Shown: positions 52,124-62,210, numbered from the stretch's first letter. The stretch is 64,000 bases of DNA from Betaproteobacteria bacterium (GCA_021730905.1 JAKFYK010000041.1:1-64000), one strand, 5' to 3'. The notes: generated from the letters alone by a model not told the origin. Program-made: numbers and translations.

Positions 52124-52944
52124 CATTACAACTACAAACTATCATCGACAAGGCCTGGGACGACCGGGCAAATATTTCGCCCTCCAGCGCGCCGGCCGGC
52201 GTGTACGAGGCGGTCAACGACACCATCAATCACCTCGACAAAGGCACGCTGCGCGTTGCCGAAAAAATCAACAGCGAGTGGGTCACCCATCAGTGGATCA
52301 AAAAAGCAGTGCTGCTGTCGTTCAGGCTGCAGGACAACGCGGTGCTGAAAGACGGCTATTCGCAGTACTACGACAAAGTGCCGTCCAAGTTTGACGGCTT
52401 TGGTGCAAACGATTTTGCGCGCGCCGGCTATCGCGTGGTGCCGCCCGCTGCAGCACGCAAGGGCTCGTATATCGCAAAGAACGTGATACTGATGCCGTCA
52501 TTCGTCAACATCGGTGCCTATGTCGATGAATCCACCATGGTGGACACCTGGGCAACGGTCGGCTCCTGTGCGCAAATCGGCAAGAACGTGCATCTGTCCG
52601 GTGGCGTGGGCATAGGCGGCGTGCTGGAACCACTGCAAGCCAATCCGACCATCATCGAAGACAATTGCTTTATCGGTGCACGCTCCGAAATCGTTGAAGG
52701 TGTGGTGGTGGAAACCGGCTCTGTGATCTCGATGGGTGTCTTCATCGGTCAAAGCACCAAGATTTTTCATCGCGAAACCGGGAAGGTGTTATATGGCCGT
52801 GTGCCTGCGGGTTCTGTGGTCGTGCCCGGCTCGCTGCCCTCTCCTCGCGGCGAATGCAATCTATACTGCGCCGTGATCGTCAAACAGGTTGACGCGCAAA
52901 CCCGCGCCAAAACCAGTATTAACGACCTGTTACGCGGCGACTGA
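52120..52944 (+). CDS. dapD: Tetrahydrodipicolinate N-succinyltransferase
   Basis: 274 residues. It succinylates tetrahydrodipicolinate in the lysine/diaminopimelate pathway. An N-terminal helical domain precedes a left-handed beta-helix of hexapeptide repeats ([34 protein letters not shown]). It follows dapC by 20 bp. The start codon lies inside an AT-rich element without a clear SD, which is unusual. Confidence 0.96.
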   Translation: MTLQLQTIIDKAWDDRANISPSSAPAGVYEAVNDTINHLDKGTLRVAEKINSEWVTHQWIKKAVLLSFRLQDNAVLKDGYSQYYDKVPSKFDGFGANDFARAGYRVVPPAAARKGSYIAKNVILMPSFVNIGAYVDESTMVDTWATVGSCAQIGKNVHLSGGVGIGGVLEPLQANPTIIEDNCFIGARSEIVEGVVVETGSVISMGVFIGQSTKIFHRETGKVLYGRVPAGSVVVPGSLPSPRGECNLYCAVIVKQVDAQTRAKTSINDLLRGD

Positions 52945-53044
52945 GTGACGGAAACGCCGCTAGGCAAGCGCAGGACAAATGGGCAAAATGAGTTTTACGG
53001 AACTTCCATAACAAGCGTTCGCATCACCGAACGGGAGAAAAACC

Positions 53045-54217
53045 ATGTTTGTCACCCCGCTGTTCAAGCTGATGGCCGAAAAACAGGCCTCCGATCTGTT
53101 TTTCACGGCAGGCGCACCGATCCAGATCAAGATCAATGGCACTGTCATGCCCGTGAACAGCCAGCCGCTAGACGCCGCTCAGGTCAAGCAAGTCTGCTAT
53201 GAATTGATGTCGCCGGAGCAGATCAAGGAGTTTGAAACGTGTCATGAAATGAATTTTGCGCGCCGTGGCGAAGCCGGCCCGGACGGCGCCATCGGCAATT
53301 TCCGTGTGAATATTTTTATGCAGCGCAACACCGTTGGAATGGTAGTGCGTTTCGTCAAGCCGGACATTCCTGCGTTCGATTCGCTGGGGCTGCCGCCGAT
53401 ACTCAAAGAAGTCATCATGGAAAAGCTGGGGCTGATTCTGATTGTCGGTTCCACCGGATCAGGCAAGTCAACCACCATGGCGTCGATGATCGACTATCGC
53501 AATTCCACCCGTTCCGGTCATATTCTGACCATCGAAGACCCGGTTGAATTCGCCTTCAAACACAAAAAATCCATTGTCAACCAGCGTGAAGTTCGCGTGG
53601 ATACCCGCAGCTATGAAGCCGCGCTGATCAGTGCCATGCGCGAGGCGCCGGACCTGCTGATGATCGGCGAAGTCCGCGACAAGGACACCCTGCAAAGCGC
53701 CCTGCTGTTCGCGCAAACCGGCCATTTATGCATGACCACGCTGCACGCCAACAACAGCTACAACGCGCTGAACCGCATCATCAACTTCTTTCCGCGCGAC
53801 ATGCGCGAAGCGGTACTGGCGGATCTGGCCATTGGCGTGCGCTGCGTGATTTCACAACGTCTGGTACGCACGGCGGATGGCAGGCGTGTGCCGGCGGTGG
53901 AAGTGCTGCTCAATACCAAGTTCATTCAGGAACTGATCAACAAGGGCGAACTCGGCGGCATCAAAGAAGCCATGGAGCAAAGCATGGCGCCCGGATCGCA
54001 GACTTTTGAACAGGCGCTGTTCAAGCATTACGTCGCTGGTACCATCACCCTTGATGAAGCCCTGGTCAATGCGGATTCACCTACCAACCTGCGCTGGCTG
54101 ATCGACAACGCAATGAAGAAAGACGACAAATCCGGCGCGCCGATCGCATCTGCAAGTGAAATCAAACCGCCGGAAGATATTACCAGTATCAAGCTCAATC
54201 TCGACGCGCTTGGGTAG
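53045..54217 (+). CDS. pilU: Type IV pilus retraction ATPase (PilT/PilU family)
   Basis: 390 residues, a hexameric motor that drives pilus retraction. The N-terminal PAS-like domain begins FKLMAEKQASDLFFTAGAP; the C-terminal RecA-like domain has Walker A VGSTGSGKSTTMASMI, the Asp box MIGEVRDKDTL and the His box TTLHANNSYNAL. The length and C-terminal extension fit PilU better than PilT (about 345 residues). Good SD (GGGAG). No other pilus gene is near, so the PilU/PilT choice is not fully secure. Confidence 0.85.
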   Translation: MFVTPLFKLMAEKQASDLFFTAGAPIQIKINGTVMPVNSQPLDAAQVKQVCYELMSPEQIKEFETCHEMNFARRGEAGPDGAIGNFRVNIFMQRNTVGMVVRFVKPDIPAFDSLGLPPILKEVIMEKLGLILIVGSTGSGKSTTMASMIDYRNSTRSGHILTIEDPVEFAFKHKKSIVNQREVRVDTRSYEAALISAMREAPDLLMIGEVRDKDTLQSALLFAQTGHLCMTTLHANNSYNALNRIINFFPRDMREAVLADLAIGVRCVISQRLVRTADGRRVPAVEVLLNTKFIQELINKGELGGIKEAMEQSMAPGSQTFEQALFKHYVAGTITLDEALVNADSPTNLRWLIDNAMKKDDKSGAPIASASEIKPPEDITSIKLNLDALG

Positions 54218-55187
54218 CCGCAAATCAGCAGTCGTCGCGCTGACCACCGTCGGTGCGCTCGCGCGCCGTGGCGAGCGCTGGTTCAAAAACGCCGGGCTTG
54301 TGTATGGGCACGGCACTACCAACGCCCGCGACGAAGCGATCTATCTCACACTGCATGCGCTGAAACTTCCACTGGATCATTTGCCGGAAAAGCGCGCGGT
54401 CACCGCCACGCAAGCGGCGCAAGTGATAAAGCTCTTTGAACAACGCATCCTGCAGCGCACGCCGGCTGCCTATTTGACCCACGAAGCATGGCTAGGCAAA
54501 TATCGCTTTTATGCCGATGAGCGCGTTATCGTGCCGCGTTCCTACATCGCGGAATTATTGCTGCAAAACCCGGCACTAGCGTGGCTTGCGAAAAGTCATG
54601 TTCGCCGCGCACTTGATCTATGCACCGGCTCCGGCTGCCTTGCCGTCCTGCTGGGAAAACATTTTCGGCACGCCCGCATTGATGCGGCTGACATTTCCGG
54701 CGATGCGCTGGCGGTGGCATCCGTTAACGTGCGCCGTCACCGGCTGCGGAAGCGAATCTCGCTTGTCAAATCAGACTATTTTCGAGCGCTGGGTCAACGT
54801 CGCTACGATCTGATTATCTCCAACCCGCCTTACGTCCGCACAGCCATGATGCGCACGCTACCGCAGGAGTATCAACGCGAACCAGCACTGGCGCTTGCCG
54901 GTGGAAGTGATGGTCTGGACGCTGTGCGGATTATTTTGACGCAGGCAGCTGATCACCTGAATCCCGGCGGCCTGTTGATCGTCGAATGCGGTCACGCCCG
55001 CGAACGAGTGGAGCGCACCTGGCCTCGTTTGCCGTTCTTGTGGCCCGACACCAGCGGAGGAGACGACTGCGTATTTTTTTTGACGCGCGACGAGCTGGTG
55101 CGTCCGGGTGCCATGGGTGTTTTTGGCGGACGTAAAAGCCATTCGGTAAGCCGGCGCACCTCATCGGCTTCCAATTCACTGAATTGA
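54210..55187 (+). CDS. prmB: Ribosomal protein L3 N5-glutamine methyltransferase
   Basis: 325 residues if started at TTG 54210, overlapping the end of the pilus ATPase gene by 8 bp; the frame is open further upstream (ATG 54156) inside that gene. Class I SAM methyltransferase with ALDLCTGSGCLAVLLGKHF and the glutamine-binding IISNPPYV. N-terminal GLVYGHGTTNARDEAIYLTLH is PrmB-like. The family normally ends near FFLTRDELVRP (about 55105); the last 26 residues are a run-on overlapping rluB on the other strand. Confidence 0.88.
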   Translation: MGSRKSAVVALTTVGALARRGERWFKNAGLVYGHGTTNARDEAIYLTLHALKLPLDHLPEKRAVTATQAAQVIKLFEQRILQRTPAAYLTHEAWLGKYRFYADERVIVPRSYIAELLLQNPALAWLAKSHVRRALDLCTGSGCLAVLLGKHFRHARIDAADISGDALAVASVNVRRHRLRKRISLVKSDYFRALGQRRYDLIISNPPYVRTAMMRTLPQEYQREPALALAGGSDGLDAVRIILTQAADHLNPGGLLIVECGHARERVERTWPRLPFLWPDTSGGDDCVFFLTRDELVRPGAMGVFGGRKSHSVSRRTSSASNSLN

Positions 55188-55906
55188 CCGCGCTTCAGAC
55201 GCGATGGCAAGTCGACAATGCCAAAACGCACGCGCATCAAGCGGCTCACGGTAAATCCAACCGCCTCAAACATCCGGCGCACCAGCCGGTTGCGTCCTTC
55301 CGTAACGACGATGCGGTACCAGTGGTTCGACCCCTCGCCGCCTTCGTCTGCCAGCGATTCGCAGCGTGCCTCGCCATCGGGGAGCAGGATGCCATTGCGC
55401 AATTGATCCGCTTGTTCGACAGACAGGGTGCCAAAGATTCTTGCTGCATATTCGCGTTCAACCGAGAACCGGGGATGCATCATGCTGTTCGCAAGCTCAC
55501 CCGAGGTGGTAAAAATCAGCAGACCGCTGGTGCTGACGTCCAGTCGCCCTATCGACAACCAGCGCGCACCGCGCAAGCGCGGCAACTTGGTAAACACGGT
55601 TTCACGCCCTTGCGGGTCATCGCGCGTGACGATTTCACCTTCGGGCTTGTGATAAATCAGCACGCGCGCCGGCTGCTTCGCGGATTCGACACGAACGTCG
55701 CGGCCATCGACCTGAATACGGTCGGCCGAGATGACGCGCGCACCGATAGTAGCCACCTTGCCATTGACCGTGACGCGCGCCGCCTCGATCCACACTTCCA
55801 TCATGCGGCGCGAGCCCAGGCCCGCCTGGGCCAGCACTTTTTGCAGTTTCTGTGACTCGCCCGGGCTTGCGGCCTTGCGCTGCGATGGCTTATGTTTTGT
55901 TGACAA
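54992..55906 (-). CDS. rluB: 23S rRNA pseudouridine synthase RluB-like
   Basis: 304 residues. An N-terminal S4 domain (KLQKVLAQAGLGSRRMMEVW) is followed by the RsuA/RluB-type catalytic domain with the aspartate in IGRLDVSTSGLLIFTT and EGRNRLVRRMFEAVG. It modifies U2605-equivalent in 23S rRNA. The C-terminal 55-60 residues are basic, proline-rich tail. That tail is coded on the strand opposite the conserved prmB 3' end: a 196-bp convergent overlap. RluE/RluF-type identity cannot be excluded. Confidence 0.88.
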   Translation of the reverse strand: MSTKHKPSQRKAASPGESQKLQKVLAQAGLGSRRMMEVWIEAARVTVNGKVATIGARVISADRIQVDGRDVRVESAKQPARVLIYHKPEGEIVTRDDPQGRETVFTKLPRLRGARWLSIGRLDVSTSGLLIFTTSGELANSMMHPRFSVEREYAARIFGTLSVEQADQLRNGILLPDGEARCESLADEGGEGSNHWYRIVVTEGRNRLVRRMFEAVGFTVSRLMRVRFGIVDLPSRLKRGQFSELEADEVRRLTEWLLRPPKTPMAPGRTSSSRVKKNTQSSPPLVSGHKNGKRGQVRSTRSRA

Positions 55907-56021
55907 ATTTGAAGGGTATGATCTAAGTTACCCATATTCCAAGGATACGCTCGAAACTACTCGAAACACGGAAACCGTTGTTTGTAAAAATGTTATAAAG
56001 GCGCTTCGGAGACCGGGAGCA

Positions 56022-57326
56022 ATGAAACTGCGTGTCATAGTAGCTTATCTGGTTGCCTTGTGGGTCGCGAACGCCTATGCGGCGCCCGCTGACGATATCA
56101 AAGCCCTGCTGACCAAGGGCGGCGCTAAAGCAGCCTATGAGCTTGGGAAAAGCCATCCGGATCAACTCGGCAATCCGGCGTTTGATTTCTATTTCGGTGT
56201 CGCGGCGATAGACAGCGGTCATGCGGGTGAAGGTGTGCTCGCACTCGAACGCTACATCGTCAATCATCCAAGGAACCGTGAAGCGCAGCTTGAACTCGCG
56301 CGCGGGTACTTCGTCCTGGGAGATTATATCCGCGCGCGTGAAGAATTTTCTGCCGTGCTCAAGACCAGTCCGCCACGCGATGTCGCCGCCAACATAGAAC
56401 GCTATCTGGATGCGATACGCTCGCGCGAGTCGGTTTATCGCACCACGGCCGGCGCGTTTCTCGAATATGGCATCGGTTACGACAGCAACATCAATGGCGG
56501 CGTCAGCAATGCCAATATTAATTTGCCTGGACTTGGCGTGCTGACTATCGGCCAAGCTGGTGTCAAAACCAGCGCGAGCTTTATGCAACTCACCGGAGGC
56601 GCAAACATTTCGCACCCGGTTGCGCCAGGCGTCGCGCTATTTGCAGGCATCAACGGCGACTTCAAGACCCACGGTTCGCACCGCGAATTTGACCAAAACA
56701 GCTTTGGCGTGACGGGTGGCGTCAGCTATCTCAAGGAACAAAATCTGTTTCGTGCCTCACTCGCCTACAGCATGCTCAACGTGGATTATGGTCGTTTTCG
56801 GGACGTCGCCAGCGTTTCCGGGGAATGGATACATCAGATGGATGAATTGCAGTCGGTCAGTGGCGCCGTGCAATACGCCAAGCTGAACTATGCCGGTGGA
56901 AATGATGTGCGCGACTCCGACTTGAAAGGCGTATCCGTCGGCTATCGCCGCAACTTTGTCGCGCCGTGGCAGCCGTTGTTCAGCATCAGCGCCAACTATG
57001 CAAAAGAAGACAACGAGCGCAACCGCGACGACCTGGCGCGCGACATTTACGGTCTGCGCGCAGTGCTGGCTGCCTCTCCCGCGCCAAAATGGGCGGTGAG
57101 CGTGGGGATGACCTATCAACAAAGCAATTACGATGCGCGTGATTTCCTGTTTGCTGATACACGGCGGGACCGGTATTACGGCGTGGATGCCGTTGCAAGT
57201 TATGCCATCACGCGTGAATTCAGCGTCCGCGGAGAAGCGGTTCTGAGTCGCAACAGCAGCAACATTGATCTTTACGATTACAAACGCGGCATGGTAGCGA
57301 TTAAGCTGCGCTACGACTTCAAGTAG
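56022..57326 (+). CDS. TPR plus outer-membrane beta-barrel protein (Slam/DUF560-like)
   Basis: 434 residues from ATG 56022 (signal peptide KLRVIVAYLVALWVANAYA). Residues about 20-145 hold TPR-like helices (REAQLELARGYFVLGDYIRAREEF). From about 150 to the end the sequence alternates in the manner of beta strands (AFLEYGIGYDSNINGG and repeated aromatic strand ends) and closes with KLRYDFK, a typical barrel terminus. This matches the layout of Slam surface-lipoprotein assembly modulators. It is 9 bp upstream of a FecR-domain gene, likely its cargo or partner. The open frame before 56022 overlaps rluB and is rejected. Confidence 0.72.
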   Translation: MKLRVIVAYLVALWVANAYAAPADDIKALLTKGGAKAAYELGKSHPDQLGNPAFDFYFGVAAIDSGHAGEGVLALERYIVNHPRNREAQLELARGYFVLGDYIRAREEFSAVLKTSPPRDVAANIERYLDAIRSRESVYRTTAGAFLEYGIGYDSNINGGVSNANINLPGLGVLTIGQAGVKTSASFMQLTGGANISHPVAPGVALFAGINGDFKTHGSHREFDQNSFGVTGGVSYLKEQNLFRASLAYSMLNVDYGRFRDVASVSGEWIHQMDELQSVSGAVQYAKLNYAGGNDVRDSDLKGVSVGYRRNFVAPWQPLFSISANYAKEDNERNRDDLARDIYGLRAVLAASPAPKWAVSVGMTYQQSNYDARDFLFADTRRDRYYGVDAVASYAITREFSVRGEAVLSRNSSNIDLYDYKRGMVAIKLRYDFK

Positions 57327-57335
57327 GAGCGAATA

Positions 57336-58934
57336 ATGCGCACGATCACTCACGGGCTTTTTCTTATATCACTGGTTTTTTCATACGGCATCGCTCATGC
57401 CCAGAACGTGGGGCGCGTGCTGCTTGCCGCCGGAGATGTCACCGCCGCGCGAGGCGCAACTGCAGTGAAACTGGCGCCGGGCGCGGTGATTCAGGACAAG
57501 GACGTGCTGCGCACGGGCGCGGCCAGCAATTTACAGGTGCGGTTTTCGGATGACAGCCTGATATCCCTGCGCGAGAACAGCGAATTGCGCATCGAGGAAT
57601 TTCGCTATAACGGCAAGGAGGACGGCAGCGAACGGGCGTTCTTCAGTCTCGTCACAGGTGGATTGAGAGCGTTTACCGGACTGGTCGGGCGCAGCAATAA
57701 CAACAATTACAGGATGACAACCAGCACGGCCACCATAGGCATCCGCGGCACCGATTACGTCCTCGCCCTTTGCCAGCAAGGCAGTTGCCGCAACAACGAC
57801 GGAAGCGCGGCAAAGGATGGCTTGTACGGCCGCCCGCTGGGCCCTTCACACGGCAGCAATCGTGTCGATGTCAAGAACGATCGTGATCAGAAGCAGTTCG
57901 GTATCAACGAGAATTTCTACACTGCCGGTAACAAGAGCCTCATAGAATCGTTGCTCGCCCCCCCGGATTTTTTATCCGGAAAACTTGAGAGCCGCTCGCG
58001 CGGCACGGCCGTTGCCGGTTCCAGTCTCGGCGGAACCGACGGAACCCAGCAAGACAGCCGGATCAGCCCCGTAACGCCACTTGCGACGAGCCTGGCATTT
58101 GTCGCGCCCGAAACGGCCAGTGCGGGCGGCACGCCCTACTCGCCTACGGTGCTAACGCCAGTAACCCCGGTAACAACACCGGTCGTCGCGGGGCCGACCA
58201 TCGGGATCGTCGGTGCGTGGACGTCTCCCGGACTGATCGCTGAAAGTGGTGGCGCATTTGTTATCCCTTCCATGCTGGTGCTCAACGGTTTGAGTGATCT
58301 GGTGGGTATTAATATCCCGGCGGGCACAACGAGTTTCCCTGATTCAACCAACGGCGTCACCGGCGCGGCAAGCCTGGCGCCGGTAGATACCGGCATTGGA
58401 TCGTCGGTCAACGCACATTGGGGACGCTGGCCCAGCGGCTCGATCACGGACGCCGACACTGGCACGACCAGCATTCCTGGCGGAGCGCACTTTCTCTATG
58501 GTGACTTGGCTCCGCCGGATGTCGTCGCCGCGAAAACAGGGACGTTCGTGCTATCGCAGGTAGGTGGCACTACGCCGACGAACGACTTTGGTGGTGCTTT
58601 TTCGGGATCGTATCCCAGCATTACGCTGAACTTTACGGCCAAGACAGGCTCTGTCGGCGGTTTCGGTTGGAGTTTTTCCAGTGATAGTTGGACCCTGGCA
58701 CCGAGTTCAGGGACTATTGTTATTGTACCTGGCCAAGGTGCGGCCTTTTTGGCCAGTGGTACTGGCAGTTGCTCAGGCACGAATTGCGGCACGCAACTTG
58801 CGGTTTACAAGGTCAATGGTGTTTTTCTGGGCGCACAAGGCAACCATCTGGGCGTAGCAATAGGCATGCAGACCAATGTTGGTAACAGCAGCGCCCAGGG
58901 CGTGAAGCTATACACCTGCGCACCGTCCTGCTAA
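57336..58934 (+). CDS. FecR-domain surface/periplasmic protein with C-terminal beta-rich domain
   Basis: 532 residues. A signal peptide (to AHAQ, about residue 23) precedes a FecR domain (about 25-130: GRVLLAAGDVTAARG, RTGAASNLQVRFSDDSLISL, and TATIGIRGTDYVLALC). A low-complexity Thr/Pro/Val linker follows at about 265-285 (SPTVLTPVTPVTTPVV). The last 180 residues form a strand-rich domain with FGGAFSGSYPSITLNF and VNGVFLGAQGNHLGVA, reminiscent of the TbpB/FhbA-like barrels exported by Slam. Cysteines cluster at the end. No lipobox is seen. Function unknown. Confidence 0.7.
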   Translation: MRTITHGLFLISLVFSYGIAHAQNVGRVLLAAGDVTAARGATAVKLAPGAVIQDKDVLRTGAASNLQVRFSDDSLISLRENSELRIEEFRYNGKEDGSERAFFSLVTGGLRAFTGLVGRSNNNNYRMTTSTATIGIRGTDYVLALCQQGSCRNNDGSAAKDGLYGRPLGPSHGSNRVDVKNDRDQKQFGINENFYTAGNKSLIESLLAPPDFLSGKLESRSRGTAVAGSSLGGTDGTQQDSRISPVTPLATSLAFVAPETASAGGTPYSPTVLTPVTPVTTPVVAGPTIGIVGAWTSPGLIAESGGAFVIPSMLVLNGLSDLVGINIPAGTTSFPDSTNGVTGAASLAPVDTGIGSSVNAHWGRWPSGSITDADTGTTSIPGGAHFLYGDLAPPDVVAAKTGTFVLSQVGGTTPTNDFGGAFSGSYPSITLNFTAKTGSVGGFGWSFSSDSWTLAPSSGTIVIVPGQGAAFLASGTGSCSGTNCGTQLAVYKVNGVFLGAQGNHLGVAIGMQTNVGNSSAQGVKLYTCAPSC

Positions 58935-58949
58935 AACACCCGGCAATAC

Positions 58950-59546
58950 CTACACGGCGCGGCGTTCGATCACCGCCTGCGCCAGTGTGCCGCTGTCCAC
59001 GTGATCGAGTTCACCGCCCACCGGCAAGCCGCGGGCTATGCGCGTGACGCTGAGACCTCTCGCGGTAAGCAGTTCGCCGATGTAATGGGCAGTGGCTTCG
59101 CCTTCCGCAGTGAAATTGGTTGCGAGTACCACCTCGCGCACCAGCCCATCCGTAGCCCGTTTGAGCAGGCGATCAAGGTGTATCTCCTTGGGCCCTATGC
59201 CGTCGAGCGGCGACAGCACGCCCAGCAGCACGAAATACAGGCCACGAAAGCTTTGTGTCTGCTCCACCATCAACAGGTCGCCCGGAGACTCGACAACGCA
59301 TAATAAAGCGCCATCGCGGCGCGGCGACGCGCACAGTGTACACAGCGACTCTTCCGAAAAACTGTTGCAGCGGTCGCAATGACGGATGCGATCCAGCGCG
59401 CCGCGCAGTGCGCTGGACAAGCGGCCTGCACCGCCCTGATCCCGTTGCAATAAATGATAGGCCATGCGTTGCGCGGATTTCGGGCCGACACCCGGCAGGC
59501 AGCGCAGCGCGGCGATGAGTTCCTCCAGTGCAGACGACGCTTGCAT
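58950..59546 (-). CDS. recR: Recombination mediator protein RecR
   Basis: 198 residues from ATG 59546 ([20 protein letters not shown]). A TTG at 59567 would add seven residues without family support. It has the HhH motif [17 protein letters not shown], a C4 zinc finger ([16 protein letters not shown]), and a Toprim domain ([17 protein letters not shown]). It acts with RecF/RecO in gap repair. Classic dnaX-ybaB-recR order. Confidence 0.96.
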   Translation of the reverse strand: MQASSALEELIAALRCLPGVGPKSAQRMAYHLLQRDQGGAGRLSSALRGALDRIRHCDRCNSFSEESLCTLCASPRRDGALLCVVESPGDLLMVEQTQSFRGLYFVLLGVLSPLDGIGPKEIHLDRLLKRATDGLVREVVLATNFTAEGEATAHYIGELLTARGLSVTRIARGLPVGGELDHVDSGTLAQAVIERRAV

Positions 59547-59575
59547 CGCGCGCGGCGAGATATTCAATAAATTAC

Positions 59576-59596
59576 TTTAAAAACAAATACTTATGA
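59576..59596 (+). repeat. AT-rich intergenic element between ybaB and recR
   Basis: Identical over 21 bp to the element at 52103-52123 (TTTAAAAACAAATACTTATG plus A), here in the 59-bp gap between ybaB and recR and pointing against transcription. Confidence 0.6.
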
Positions 59597-59605
59597 TAAT
59601 TTTAT

Positions 59606-59932
59606 TTAGAACGGCATCTTGAAGCCTGGCGGCAGCGGCAAACCCGCGGTCATGCCCGACATTTTTTCCTGCCGCGTGGATTCCACACGCCGCACGGCGT
59701 CGTTCATGGCAGCGGCGACCAAGTCTTCCAGCATGTCCTTGTCATCCTTGAGCAGGCTGTCATCGATGGCCACCCGCCGCACGCCATACTGGCAATTCAT
59801 TGTTACTTTCACCATGCCGGCGCCGGCCTGCCCTTCGACTTCGACAGAGGCCAACTGGTCCTGCATCTTTTTCATGTTCTCCTGCATCTGCTGGGCCTGC
59901 TTCATGAGCCCGGCGAGTTGATTTTTCATCAT
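59606..59932 (-). CDS. ybaB: Nucleoid-associated protein YbaB/EbfC
   Basis: 108 residues. An N-terminal coiled helix ([19 protein letters not shown]) precedes a beta-meander ([19 protein letters not shown]) and a second helix ([17 protein letters not shown]). A small dimeric DNA-binding protein. It stands between dnaX and recR, 10 bp after dnaX, as in most bacteria. Confidence 0.96.
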   Translation of the reverse strand: MMKNQLAGLMKQAQQMQENMKKMQDQLASVEVEGQAGAGMVKVTMNCQYGVRRVAIDDSLLKDDKDMLEDLVAAAMNDAVRRVESTRQEKMSGMTAGLPLPPGFKMPF

Positions 59933-59942
59933 GATGGCGCCC

Positions 59943-61511
59943 CTACGATAAAGGTTGAATCGAAGATTTTTTCACATTGCCGCCAAACGATTCCTGTAAT
60001 TCCCTGACAAACGGATCGTTTGCGATCGCTGTGGCAGCCCGCGCTTGCCGTTCATCCTGCTCGCGTTTTTCCGCGACAGCGGGTGTATGCACCTCGCCCG
60101 CCGCCACTTTGAACGTCACACGCAGCGCTGCACCGAAGCGCTGCTGCAATGCGGCTTTGAGTCTGCCCTGATGCGCGCCGTCCAGCATGCGTTCCTGCGC
60201 CTTGGGCAGACTGAGTTCTATTTCGTCGGCCGTCAATTTTGTCATTGCGCAATTGCGCGCCAGCTGGCCGGTATAGGCGATCAAACCCAGTTGCGCTACG
60301 ATAGCCTCCCACGACGCATTCACATCCACCGCGGCTAGTCCGCTCTCTGGCACAGCGGTCGCTCCTGCTGCCCGGGGCTCGGAAATTTTCTCGACCGCAG
60401 CAGTACGCGCTGACGGACGATAGCTCTCACCAGTCGGCGCAAATGCCAGCATACGCAACAACGTCATGGTGAATCCGGCATATTCGTCCGGCGCGAGGCC
60501 GATGTCGCTGCGTCCCTGCAAGGCAATCTGATAATGTAATTGCAATTCATCGGCGCCAAAGCGCTGCGTCAATGCGAGCAGCACGTCCCGGTCAGGATCA
60601 TCACCCGCTACGGTATCCGGCAACTGCTGTGCCAATGCCAAACGATGCAGCAGCGTCCCCATGTCGAGCAGCGCTGCTTCAAACGACAGGCTGCGCAGCG
60701 CCATTTCATCTGCCTTGGCCATCATCGCGGCACCATCGCCGCGCGCCAGCGCGTCAAGTATCGCATAGAGATGCTGTTGATCCACCGCGCCGAGCATGGC
60801 GCGCGCCGACGCCTCATCGACACGCCCGCCGCCATGCGCAATGGCCTGATCCAGCAACGACAGTGAATCGCGCAGGCTGCCCTGTGCGGCGCGCGCGATC
60901 AATGCAAGCGCGGCTGGCTCGAATTCTATTTTTTCAGCCTCCAGAACAAAACGCAGGCGCCCCGCGATTTGTTGCTGCGGGATCTGTTTCAGGTTGAATT
61001 GCAGACATCGCGACAGCACGGTCACCGGGATTTTTTGCGGATCGGTCGTGGCAAGTATGAATTTAACGTGCGCCGGCGGTTCTTCCAGCGTTTTGAGCAT
61101 CGCATTAAATGCATTGCGCGACAGCATATGCACTTCGTCGATGATGTAGACCTTGAAGCGCCCGCTCGACGGTGCATAGAGCGCGTTTTCCAGCAACTCG
61201 CGCATGTTGTCTACCTGCGTGTTGGACGCAGCATCGAGTTCCACCAGATCGACAAAGCGTCCGGAGTCGATTTCAGTGCAGGCAGTGCATTTCCCGCACG
61301 GCTCATCGGTGATGCCCGTTTCGCAGTTCAACGCTTTGGCGATGATCCGCGCCAGCGTGGTTTTGCCGACGCCGCGGGTGCCGGTAAACAGATACGCGTG
61401 ATGCAAGCGCTGCTGCCTGAGCGCGTTGCTCAGCGCACGGACAACATGTTCTTGCCCGACGAGTTCAGCAAACGACTTGGGGCGCCACTTGCGGGCGAGC
61501 ACTTGGGTCAC
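59943..61511 (-). CDS. dnaX: DNA polymerase III subunit tau/gamma
   Basis: 522 residues, GTG start. The clamp-loader AAA+ domain (residues 1-365) contains [18 protein letters not shown], a zinc site ([13 protein letters not shown]), [14 protein letters not shown] and the SRC box LSRCLQF. The C-terminal tau part binds the polymerase alpha subunit. I see no A-rich slippery site at the position used for gamma frameshifting in E. coli, so a separate gamma may not be made this way. Confidence 0.96.
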   Translation of the reverse strand: MTQVLARKWRPKSFAELVGQEHVVRALSNALRQQRLHHAYLFTGTRGVGKTTLARIIAKALNCETGITDEPCGKCTACTEIDSGRFVDLVELDAASNTQVDNMRELLENALYAPSSGRFKVYIIDEVHMLSRNAFNAMLKTLEEPPAHVKFILATTDPQKIPVTVLSRCLQFNLKQIPQQQIAGRLRFVLEAEKIEFEPAALALIARAAQGSLRDSLSLLDQAIAHGGGRVDEASARAMLGAVDQQHLYAILDALARGDGAAMMAKADEMALRSLSFEAALLDMGTLLHRLALAQQLPDTVAGDDPDRDVLLALTQRFGADELQLHYQIALQGRSDIGLAPDEYAGFTMTLLRMLAFAPTGESYRPSARTAAVEKISEPRAAGATAVPESGLAAVDVNASWEAIVAQLGLIAYTGQLARNCAMTKLTADEIELSLPKAQERMLDGAHQGRLKAALQQRFGAALRVTFKVAAGEVHTPAVAEKREQDERQARAATAIANDPFVRELQESFGGNVKKSSIQPLS

Positions 61512-61620
61512 GGCAGAATAATAAACAACGGATCGTTTGTAGATAGCGAAAGCGGCATTTTACGCCGCATCACGGCTATACCGTTTACCATCAATGATCC
61601 TGCAACGGCCTGGAATCGGC

Positions 61621-62151
61621 CTAAAACCAGTACTGCAAGCGAACCTGGGTAAAGTTTATGCCGTTGTTAGGCTGCTTGATACTGGCATTGGAGAGATGCT
61701 GGTAGCGCAGGCCCAAGTCGAATGAACCCTTCGCACCAAAGCGGTATCCGATACCAAGATGGTCGCCGAATTGAAACTTGGTGCTGAATCGCTTGGGTCC
61801 CAGCGATGTGCGCGACAGCAAATGAAAGCCCACGGCTGCTTCGGCGTAAAGTCCCTTGCCATCGTTTTGCTGCAGCCGGAACGTGGGCGTCAGCCCTATT
61901 TCCGTAATGTCGTCGTTTTGACCGGGAAGGACGCTATCGCGGCGCCAGTGGCCCAGCGACAAATCCCAATAGCCTCCTAAATGCCATTGATCGCCCTTGA
62001 ACCACTGTTTGTTCCAGTTCCACTGTAGTCCGACGCGCCCCATATCGGCGCCGTCGCCTTGCCCCAACTCGAAGGAAACGCCATCGATCGCCGCAGCAGA
62101 ACCCACGGCAAACCAGCTTAACAACGCCACACATGCCATGCGTAGTTTCAT
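61621..62151 (-). CDS. PagL-like lipid A deacylase (outer membrane)
   Basis: 176 residues with a signal peptide (to about residue 21, SAAAID) and eight predicted beta strands ending RLQYWF. The C-terminal motif LRYQHLSNASIKQPNNGIN contains the His-x-Ser active pair and the Asn-rich stretch that mark the PagL 3-O-deacylase family (acyloxyacyl hydrolase). It would trim lipid A in the outer leaflet, altering recognition and permeability. It sits between the SRP RNA and dnaX. Regulation not visible. Confidence 0.85.
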   Translation of the reverse strand: MKLRMACVALLSWFAVGSAAAIDGVSFELGQGDGADMGRVGLQWNWNKQWFKGDQWHLGGYWDLSLGHWRRDSVLPGQNDDITEIGLTPTFRLQQNDGKGLYAEAAVGFHLLSRTSLGPKRFSTKFQFGDHLGIGYRFGAKGSFDLGLRYQHLSNASIKQPNNGINFTQVRLQYWF

Positions 62152-62210
62152 CTTGCCCTCGTTTTATTGCTTTTGGTGGTTACCATTTTAACCCACTCGC
62201 AATTAGGGGT

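Noticed and set aside
59960-59975. A-run near the dnaX 3' end as a programmed frameshift site
   Set aside because: It is at the extreme C-terminus, far from the position at which gamma would be produced, and lacks the downstream hairpin.
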